Positions 33,480 through 44,500 of a stretch of 64,000 nt of DNA are shown piece by piece. Under the pieces are notes generated by a model that had not been told where the DNA came from, made no database searches, and worked only from the letters and a program-made list of their open reading frames with translations. Position 1 is the stretch's first letter. Every line of letters starts with the position of its first letter. The stretch lies in assembly GCF_902806685.2 (NCBI RefSeq), contig NC_048546.1, positions 558,001 through 622,000 of the forward strand, written 5' to 3'. The position numbers and the translations under genes are program-made. The DNA comes from Maniola hyperantus (taxonomy: Eukaryota; Arthropoda; Insecta; Lepidoptera; Nymphalidae).

Positions 33480-34920
33480 GATATTAACTTTGGTTATAGA
33501 AAAATATTTAATATTTTTACGTTAAAAAATATATTTAATACCAAAAAAACCTTAATTTTTTTGTCTCTCCTCCTTAAGTGGGCGATCACCTTTACGACAA
33601 ACACTGAACATTGGTAAAAGACAAAACCCTGTCACTAATTTTAGGTCAGTCTTTTAGTTTTTAATTCAGTTCTAAACTGAAACAAAGTCGTGTCTTACAT
33701 TTTATTTAAAAAATGAATAATAATAGCCACATAGTATTATTTTTTGATATGTTCTTAATAAATGTTAAGTGAGATTAACTCAAAATCGTTCAAATTTTGA
33801 GTAAAAGTTTGCTTTTTAAGGTAACAGAGTATACTAGTTGGTGGGACTATTTGTTTTTTAGAAGGTTAGTTATATGTTAGTAAGTGAGACAGATTGAGAG
33901 TTAATGTTGCCAGTGCTAAGGGTATGAACTCTCTCAAATATGTGCAAAATTGCGAATGAACCGATATTATCAGAGAAATAGGGTCTTGGACCATAGTAAT
34001 AAAATGATGTGATTTTTGTATAGCGGTAGTTTATGGAGCTAGAATTCTGAAAAGACAATTTTGAGATTACTTCTCAGCACTTTATAGGGGTTTTTACATA
34101 TAAATATAATATTATGTTAGATTAAAAAAAAAGTAGTGTTTTACACAAATAATAATATGTACTTTCCTATATGTACTATCGTATGAGACTCGGTATTCAA
34201 TGTATAGATAGACAGGTAAAAACAATTGTATCGAAAAAAAATGGTCATTTCTAATAGAAAAGGCCAAGTATAAGTTTGTATACATCTTGGCGAGGTTTAT
34301 AACATTATCGTAAAATGGACCTAATTCCCATTGCTTCAAGGTACAAGTTTGTCCATATATCTAGCCCTCTCTTCCAGAAATAAAGAAAAAATCGTTAACA
34401 CTTATGCTTACTCAATAAATTACTTTAAAACAATGACGTTTAGGTCTGCTTTACTCTGTCGTAGTGTATAGTTACTCGAAATCAAGCAATATGCAATCTC
34501 GGTAACAGGTAATCAAGGTAACAGATGACAATTTCACACGAAATTTTGACAAAATAATCGCATAAATAGAAAATAAACAAAAATCAATCATCCTTCAATA
34601 ATTGGTAAGAAACGAAAAGCAATTTTATTGTTAAAATTTCGTATAAAATATTGATTGCAAAACTTTTTTTCCACTCAAAATTTGAAATTTAAAAACCCCC
34701 ATCAGTAATTTAATTGTACTCTATCAACGGAGAAAAAGAGTTAATATAAGGCTCTCTCTGTTACTCTATCTATACTAAGGTTAGTACGGAAAGCTCGTTT
34801 GTGATTGGTTGGCCACTCAAAACGATCATCGGCCACTGACTTTTCTAACATTGAAGACCGAGTTAATAACGCTAAATATATAGAAGATTTGACCATATAG
34901 ATGAAGTAGAGGAGTGCAAG
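33480..34920. other. Unassigned AT-rich stretch downstream of otu
   Basis: It lies beyond the 3' end of otu on the minus strand and could include part of a long 3' UTR. No polyadenylation site could be chosen with confidence. No other feature recognised. Confidence 0.3.
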
Positions 34921-35324
34921 AAAGAGATCTGTAAAGTGTACTTTGACTTTACTCAGACTTAGGGTGAGATCTATAGATAGCTCGATCGATAGTTAAAACG
35001 AGACAGAGCTATATTTCTCACATAAATCTGTCTTGATTTAACTCAACTTTAAGTAACGATTAGCGACTCTGAGTACGACTGTTAGTATGATATTTTACAT
35101 TACAGCAACGTTAATAGAATTAGAGCGTCGAAGCACAAACGTCATAGTAAAATAGACATAAAACTCCTTGATTTTAAGTCGAAAATTCGGTACGACCGAT
35201 TTTAATTTCATAACGTTTCATTTGGAGTGCAGTCTGTAGATGTATGAACGAACTTGAGCTTTAAAACAAGGTAATTTAGATTAGTTTTACTTTAACCCTG
35301 AATAGAATTCTATCAGCGTTCGGT

Positions 35325-35462
35325 GAGATCTATAGTCGACGCATTTTAAACTGAGTCGTCGATTTATCTGTCTGTTTCGCTCGCACTTACAGATCGTAGG
35401 TAAGTGCGAGCGAAACAGACAGATAACTCGACGACTCAGTTTAAAATGCGTCGACTATAAAA
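35325..35462. repeat. Near-perfect palindrome ('atagtcgacgcattttaaac')
   Basis: 'gtcgacgcattttaaactga' plus 'gtcgtcgatttatctgtctg' is mirrored by 'cagacagataactcgacgac' plus 'tcagtttaaaatgcgtcgac', with arms of about 60 bp and only a few bases between them. It lies about 115 bp beyond the otu stop codon and may be transcribed in its 3' UTR as a hairpin. Confidence 0.7.
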
Positions 35463-35575
35463 TCGCATACTAAGCACACATGCCCATAACTCTGTTTCTT
35501 TTTAACTCTAAAGTAATGTCGAAGTACGCTGTAGGTATCAGCCAGGTAGTGGAGTGAATACCGCGGGTAGTCGCT

Positions 35576-38500
35576 TTACTTGTGCTCGGGTAGGTGCGGC
35601 GGCGGGTAGGGCGGCGGGTAGAAGTGCTGCACCGGCGCGTACTCCACGCCATCGTCGTAGCTTACGTAGCCCATGCCGCCCATCATGCCCATCATACCTG
35701 CCCGACATTAAATTAATAAGTTAACAGGAGGAGGAGGAGGAGTTACGCTTTTGTGTGCCGAACGACAGTGGGTCACGCAGACGCAGGCCTCCCGTGCGCT
35801 CGCACTTGCCTGCTGCAGCGGGCGCCGCGCACGCGCGCGACTTGCACGCTCAACTCGGTCGCTGAACACATCGACCTGTTCACCTGCTCACTGGGCGAGT
35901 TCACAAGGGCCACAACGTTTTTGTTAAGTTTTTAAATAAAGTAGGGTTATGTAAGTTTTAGTCAGTTAGTTGTAAATAGTAAAAAGTATGTAATAGGTAA
36001 TAAGTAGATATAAATAATTTAAGTTTACTTAGCTATCGCATTAGGTTAGCCTGTAAGGATAGTTCTAAGTTGTGAATAAATAAAATATAAAAAAAAAAAA
36101 AAAAAAAAGTTGTATTACAACCGAAGAAAACAAAGCGAGAAAAATCTAAAAATGTAAAAACAAGATAGTATAAGCAATAGGTAATCGAAAAATGTTATTT
36201 TCAGCTTACAAAATGCTGATTTGCGGGAATGTGTGACGTTTTTAGTTTAGTTTAGTTTAATATTCTTTATTGTACACCAAAAAGAAAAGACACAAAAAGA
36301 AACATGTAAAAGAAGAACATACAATCAGCGGCCTTATCGCTGTGAAGCGATCTCTACCAGGCAACTAGGTTGAAGAGGATTTAAGGGCTAGTGAAACTGG
36401 GTTTAAGGTGTAACGTTTCATATTGATTCGTGGCTAAGTTCGCGTTATGAAACGTAATGCATGGGAATGTGCAGCGTTGTATGTCGATTCGTGGGTATGT
36501 GTCACGTTGTGTACTGATTCGTGGGCACGTGTTACGTCGTATACAGAAACAAACAGAAATAAACTTGCAGCTCCTGCCTTCCGCCTCAGGAAAGTCCAAA
36601 AGTCATTTGTGGGTATTGGTATTACCTTTTATAATAAAATCCCGCAAACTATTTTGGACTTACCTTTGCACAAGTTTAAAAAATCTATTAAAAATATGCT
36701 CCTGAAAAAAGCATATTACACAATTGAAGATTATCTAAATGATAAAAGAGCGTGGATTTGACCTGCAGCTCGTTCCAGCAACGCACAAGACTGCAAATAC
36801 TATTTTATACATGGCATAATCTTGTACCTATATCAAATATTTGAAAAGAGCAACCGCCGAGTTTCTTGCTGGTTCTTCTCGGCAGGAAAGGCATTCCGAA
36901 CCAGTGGTAGATGCATCCGACTATTCGTAAGCACTTGTAAAAGTTTATACGAATAAAAAAGATTTTCATTTTCATTTTCATTTTATACTGATTCATGGGC
37001 GTGTGTGACGTACGTACTGATTCGTGGCTAAGTGTCGCGTTATTTACAGTTTCATGTTAATGTGCAGCATTGTATGCTGAGTCGTGGGCACGTGTACTGA
37101 TTCGTGGGGACCTGTAGCGAATATATGATGACGTGCCACGTAGTGTCCTCACCTGGGTCGGACTCTATCGGGTAGTATTGCACCGGGTAGATGGGCGGCG
37201 GGTAGGGGATGTAGGGGTAGGGGACGAGGGGCGCCTCGACCGCGCACTCGTCGCCCACCACAGCGCCCACGTTGACCGCGCCCATGTTCGCGCCCGGCAC
37301 GAATGCTGGCGGTGCGCGCATGTCCGTATGTGAATTGCGCCTGGAAAAAAACAATTTGGCTCTAAAAGGCTCCTTCATTACCATGTACGATTCGTACATG
37401 CGTTCCGGTACGATGCCGTGTAGAAACCAAAGGGGTATGGGTTTAATAAAAACTGCCATACCCCTTCCAGGTTAGCCCGCTATCATCTTAGACTGCATCA
37501 TCACTTACCATCAGGTGAGATTGCAGTCAAGGGCTAACTTGTATCTGAATTTAAAAAAAAAAAAAATAATGTTAAAACGTGTTACCACAAAAATAATTTA
37601 ATAAATCACTACCCATTATTATAAACGCGAAAGTGTGTTAGTTTGTTGATTTGTCATTCAGTTACGCCGCAACGGAGCAAGAGAATGGCTTAATAGTTTT
37701 GCATGAATATAGTGAAAACCCTCACCGACTTTTTATCCCGGAAAGTCAATAGTTCCCACGGGATTTTAAAAAATCTAAATCCACGCGAAGTTGCGGACAT
37801 CAGCTAGTAATTAATAGTTGCGTTTAAACAAATTTTTTTTTGATATATTATCACATTTCCAATATTTCTCAGATAAAATAATACTGAAGATAAAATTTAA
37901 ATTTGTACCACAAAAAAAGTGACTTACCGATTGTTTGGTCCCTTGTTTGGCGTGTTGTTGTTGTGGCCCTTGTTATGGTTGTTGTTCTGGTTGTTATCTT
38001 GGTTGTTGCCACGTTTGAACCTATATCAGAGAACCAATCCAAATAGACTAACAAACTAAAACTAACTTTTAATCTATTTACTAAAACAACTAATAAATAA
38101 TGATTTTAAGCTTATTTCGTGGTTTAACGACATATTTTAATGTATAAAACGGGTACATACCACGATTAATTTTCGTTTTTATTTGTCGATATTTCAACCC
38201 AATTGCAATTGGGTTGAAATATCGACAAATAAAAACGAAAATTAATCGTGGTATGTACCCGTTTTATACATTAAACTAACAAATAAGAAACCATAATATG
38301 AAGTTTGTAAAATATAAAAAGCATAATTATTATTATTATTATTCATTTCTTGTTCAAGACTAATATCCTTATCGTCCGATTTGAAAATAGTATTTTCCTT
38401 ATCACAAGGTTTTATTTCGTTCTGATCAGCTCTTGGTACATCATACAGTGGGTCATTGACTCGTCGTTTTTTAAATTCTGATACAAATTAGCCCTTGACT

Positions 38501-41500
38501 GCGATCTCACCTGGTGATAAGCGATGATACAGTCTAAGGCTGAAATCTATAGAGCGAACTTAATCTTAAGACAGTGTTTAAACGAGCCAGCGTTAAATCG
38601 CCAACATAAATCTATCTCATTTTAACTGAAACTTAAGTCAAACAGGAGAGGTCTAGAGGAGGCCTATGTCCAAAGAGGACAACCTGAACTGTAAATTGCT
38701 GGTGTTACTAATTTTTTAGAATAAATTATGTAGGATAGGATAATTAAATAATAGAAAATAAGAAATTAGTAATACGGTTAGTTAGTAAAGATGAGCGTTA
38801 TTGGCTATTTACGGCAACGGTTAATCAACAGTTACTTAGTTTCAATACCGATATTGTTAACCGTTGCCGAATATCGGTATCAGAGTTGTGTTTCAACTAA
38901 TTTAATATGCGCAACGCGCAGCGGTTTCCGTAGTAGTAACTAAGCTAGCTGCCGTATCAATACCGTCTGTATAGCTAGCGCGCGCATATTCACTAAAATA
39001 AAACCAATTTTACTTTCATGAATATCGTGAAGTAATCACAACCATAGCAGTAAAGTTTAATTTGATCATTGACATAGGTCAAACTATAGTGGACGCCTGC
39101 ACGAATAGTTTGCCACAGTCCAGTTAACCAAAAACATTTCATGAAGATTGATAAACCAAAGAGGACCTTATCTCTATTACTCTAAGGCTAACTGTATTTA
39201 GAATGATAGATCAAAGTGTAATGGACAAGTACTTGTACAGTTAAGCCTTAGCGTAGAGATAAGGTCGGCTTTGGTTTACCAAGTTCTTAGTTACTAAGCC
39301 GGTAGCCAATAACCGCTCCTTCTCAGCTTTCAGTGAAAGAAAGAAAGAGAAGGCATAATTATTGCGTTTCTAGTTACCAAAAAACCAAACAATGCATTGT
39401 CAGTTGCCAGTTGGCAGTGTTGCGTTGTCAGGTGGTTCGTCATAGATGTTAGCTGAAAACCGTTGCTAGCTACGACAATAACGCTACGGTACGCTATAGG
39501 CACGGCAGCGGTTTTCAGTTAAGTTAAGCTATAGCGGACACATGTCTATTAGTTAGTAATATAAGATGTATAACTAGTGTATCAGTGAATAAAGGCTATT
39601 TTATTTATTTATTTTATTTTATAAGTCAAACAACTTAGTCAAAGTCAAAGTGTACGATCTATAGATCTCAGCCTAAGATGAAAGTGGGCAGTGGCGTGCA
39701 CAGGGTTTGAACCTAGGGTAAGCATTAGTTAGCTAACTACCTATTTAATGACAGGTCATCATGAAAAATGAGCACATAGCCATTTCAACTAGGTAAGCAG
39801 TGCTTTTATGCCTCTATGACCTGCACGCCACTGAAAGTGGGTTAACTTAGAAGGGTTATGGAAGTTTCATTACACTAACACCAGTACCCCCGATCAGTTT
39901 CTACTGAGCATCGTATCGGAACGCTAAACCGCTTGCCACACGGCTTTACCGGCAAGGTGGTAACTACAGGCCCCACCTACCTGGGTCCCAATAGCGGTCG
40001 CTGGCCCTGCCCCTTGGATTGGTTGAGCGATGGTTTGTCCTGCGGCTTGTGCTTGTGGCCCCCGTCGTGCGCCGCGCCCGCTCCGCGCTCGTGCAAGGAG
40101 ATTTGCTGCATGTCCTGTTGACAAGCACAGATAATATTTAGACTGTGGAAATGCGAAGACTGGGTGTCAGTAAGACTAAGGGCCGGTTGTTTCAACAAAT
40201 TTTGACGGACACGTAACCTTTAAATATGGCGCTAACGAACGTAAGAAAAGAAAAAGCGTTGATTCAGCATCTATTAGCGCTAACGTTCGTTAAAAAGTTA
40301 CGTTTACGTTAACCAGTGCTGGCGCCATTGGTGATCGTCAAATCAGTTCGTAACTTCATACTTCTTACAAACGGAATATTTTATTTACAAAATATAATGG
40401 AATCAATTGAATTCAATGCTTTTAATGGTAGTTTTTTTGAAGATGAAAGAGAATTTTTAAAAAAGAAAAAGTGTTTAAAATGCGAAGTAGCAATATCAAT
40501 AACTATATAATTTAATATAAAATGAAATAAAAAAGGATACGGAAAAGTAAGTTAATTTTTAGGGTTAGTTTCGTAACCAGAATAACAATGACGTACAGTT
40601 TTTTGTGTAATGAAGCAACGCTCTTAAATTAACAGATGTTAAAGTTCGTCTACGTCTGTTAAATTTTAACGAACGTATCTTACGAAGACCAATGGTTTGA
40701 AACAACCGGCCCTAACTCGCAATCAGTCTGCGCGCTTCCATAGTACTACATAGTATTTTTTTGGCTGGCCAATGGTGTACTGTGGCCCTACCGCGGTTGT
40801 TTGACAGCTACAATGTCACGATCGCAATCATCTCTGATTGGTTAATGCTCGCTCACTATTGGCCACAATGCATTGTTGCAACAAGAATCGCACAACTTCA
40901 GCCAATCAGAACAATTGATATTGTAATAATGATTGATGCAGGTTTTAGACAATCGCCCTACTGATTTATTGGCACGTGTTGCATTGTGTACTGATTCGTG
41001 GGCATGTGTTGCATTGTGTACTGATTTATGGGCACGTGTTGCATTGTGTACTGATTTATGGGCACGTGTTGCATTGTGTACTGATTTATGGGCACGTGTT
41101 GCATTGTGTACTGATTTATGGGCACGTGTTGCATTGTGTACTGATTTATGGGCATGTGTTGCATTGTGTACTGATTTATGGGCACGTGTTGCATTGTGTG
41201 GTGATTCGTGGGCATGTGTTGCATTGTGTACTGATTTATGGGCACGTGTTGCATTGTGTGGTGATTCGTGGGCACGTGTTGCATTGTGTGGTGATTCGTG
41301 GGCATGTGTTGCATTGTGTACTGATTCGTGGGCATGTGTTGCATTGTGTACTGATTTATGGGCACGTGTTGCATTGTGTGGTGATTCGTGGGCATGTGTT
41401 GCATTGTGTACTGATTTATGGGCACGTGTTGCATTGTGTGGTGATTCGTGGGCATGTGTTGCATTGTGTACTGATTCGTGGGCATGTGTTGCATTGTGTA

Positions 41501-44500
41501 CTGATTCGTGGGCATGTGTTGCATTGTGTACTGATTTATGGGCACGTGTTGCATTGTGTACTGATTTATGGGCACGTGTTGCATTGTGTACTGATTTATG
41601 GGCACGTGTTGCATTGTGTACTGATTTATGGGCACGTGTTGCATTGTGTACTGATTTATGGGCACGTGTTGCATTGTGTGGGGATTCGTGGGCATGTGTT
41701 GCATTGTGTATGTAGCACGTGTTGTGTGGTATCCTCACCTGGATCCGGAAAACGGTAGTAGTAGGGTAGAGGAAATTTAAAACCTTTGGCCATGTTTTAT
41801 ACGGACTGTCTGTCAAAACCAACCAAAAAAAAAAGGTACAATGAACATACCTGGGAGATGTCCCTCGGCGAATAGTGCCTGGGCGGTGCGTGCGGGTGCG
41901 GGTGCGGGAGCGGCACGGGCGCCTGCGGTTGCGCGCCGTACGCGGCCCACATACAGTCCACGCCGAGGTTGAAGTAGAACCTCAGCGTCGCGATATCTGT
42001 GCAATACATAAGTTCTATACATTTAACTATCATTTTAAACTAAAAAGTGGTGATAGGTTTGATGCATGCACCTCGGACTTTTCAGAGTTATGTGCATTTT
42101 AAGAATATCTTGCTTTAACGGTGAAGGAAAATATCATGAGGTAACCTGCATACTTGAGTTCTCCATCAGTTATCAAAGGCGTGTATAGTCTACCAATCCA
42201 AGGCTAGCGTGATAGACTATAGAATATTTTATTTTATTTTATTTTATGTTTAGTTTATTGGTTTTTTGCAATCAATAGCGATATATACAATATAATTTTA
42301 CATAATAACAGACTGAAAATAAGGCCAAATAGGTTTTTTTTTTACAGATTACTTAAATAGATATTAATTATAAATTTATAACAGTACGTTTGATAATTTA
42401 AACAAGCAAATAACAATTTTAATTTAAGTAAACTTGACCAAATAACTATGGGCAAATCCTTCTCATTCTGAAGAAACCCGTTCTCGGTAGTGAGCCGGTG
42501 ATGGGTTGACGATGACTTACCATTCATGGGCAGGTCGGCGCCGTTGGGCTGGACGCTCTTGTAGACGTGCGGGTTGACGCCGGGCGGCGGCGGCGGCGGC
42601 GCGTGCGGCCCGCACCACACCACGCTCTTCACGCCGCACGGGTAGGGCGCGCAGCCGTAGCCCACGCCGCCCACGCCGCCCACGCCCATGGGCACGGGAG
42701 GCGGCGCCGGGTTCATCACACCTGACACACCAACAAGATAAAGTTACATACCAGAGGATCAAGGTTAAAATTAGTTTTCAGTTTGGTCCTATGTAGCATA
42801 CTCTTTTAGAATCGTTTTTGAAAATTCCCACATTTTTGGACGATAACTCAAAAAATATTTTTTGCACTTGGTTGGTTTTTGTTTGGTTGTTTCCTACGCG
42901 CAGTTTTGTACGCGCGAATCATGAGCGAGATAGCTCTAGTCTCTGTTGCGCTTATATACAGGGTTACAGGAAAATAGGACACGATCCCGTTAAGGGGTTA
43001 TAGTACAGGACATTAGCTATCAAACGACCCCTTAAGTGCTTATGCGAAAGTGTATCGTTTTCGAGTTATTCATTTTTTTATTTTTTTATTGGAAAAAGGG
43101 TGTTTGCCACTTTAAAAATTAATAAAAAAAAGGAACAATGTATTTCAGCAGATTTTTTTTTATTTCTTGCTAGTACATATTCTTGTTAATAATAAACAGT
43201 TATAAAACTAAAAAAAACTTCAAGCATTTTAAAATTACAGCCCAAAAACTGTACAAGTTTTCGATTTTTAAATTTAATTCTTTGAATAACTTGCAAATTT
43301 TCTGTAAAAATTACTATGGCACTTATCCTGCGGATTATTTTAAAAACATCTACGTTTCGTTAGGTATCCATTGGTACAATAAAATAGAATTAAATTTAAA
43401 AATCGAAAACTTGTACAGTTTTTGGGCTGTAATTTTAAAATGCTTGAAGTTTTTTTTAGCTTTATAACTGTTTATTATTAACAAGGATATGTACTAGCAA
43501 GGAATTAAAAAAAATCTGCTGAAATACATTGTTCCTTTTTTTTATTAATTTTTAAAGTGGCAAACACCCTTTTACCAAGAAAAAAATAAAAAAATGAATA
43601 ACTCGAAAACGATACACTTTTGCATGAGCACTTTAGGGGTCGTTTGATAGCTAATGTCCTGTACTATAACCCCTTAACGGGATCGTGTCCTCTTTTCCTG
43701 TAACCCTGTATATAATCTTAACTTCAAGAAAGCTTGCGCCTGCTAAAGGAGTGTTTTACGTCAAAGACGGCTATGTCCCCAATACGTACCATTGTAGTTG
43801 GCAGAGTACGTGGTGACCACGTTGGTGGCAGGGGTGGAGGCTCGCACGGCTGGAACGGCCCCCGCCCGCTAAAGGAGTGCTTCACGTCAAAGACGGCTAT
43901 GTCCCCAATACGTACCATTGTAGTTGGCGGAGTACGTGGTGACCACGTTGGTGGCAGGGGTGGAGGCTCGCACGGCTGGAGCGGCCCCCGCCCGCTAAAG
44001 GAGTGCTTCACATCAAAGACGGCTATGTCCCCAATACGTACCATTGTAGTTGGCGGAGTACGTGGTGACCACGTTGGTGGCAGGGGTGGAGGCTCGCACG
44101 GCTGGAACGGCCCCCGCCCGCTAAAGGAGTGCTTCACGTCAAAGACGGCTATGTCCCCAATACGTACCATTGTAGTTGGCGGAGTACGTGGTGACCACGT
44201 TGGTGGCAGGGGTGGAGGCTCGCACGGCTGGAGCGGCCCCCGCCCGCTAAAGGAGTGCTTCACATCAAAGACGGCTATGTCCCCAATACGTACCATTGTA
44301 GTTGGCAGAGTACGTGGTGACCACGTTGGTGGCAGGGGTGGAGGCTCGCACGGCCGGAGCGGCCCCCGCCCGCTAAAGGAGTGCTTCACGTCAAAGACGG
44401 CTATGTCCCCAATACGTACCATTGTAGTTGGCAGAGTACGTGGTGACCACGTTGGTGGCAGGGGTGGAGGCTCGCACGGCCGGAGCGGCCCCCGCCCGCT

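Noticed and set aside
41738..41808. An extra otu exon encoding FKFPLPYYYRFPDPG
   Set aside because: It has a good acceptor and donor, but entering from exon 10 in phase 0 leads to a stop, and its exit phase does not match exon 11. Exon 10 joins exon 11 directly in phase. Kept only as a duplicated exon relic.
40842..41822. Repetitive 'HNATRAHKSV' and 'ALCTDLWARV' proteins
   Set aside because: Four overlapping open frames on both strands from a homogeneous 30-bp minisatellite; no independent start context, no domain, and intronic position.
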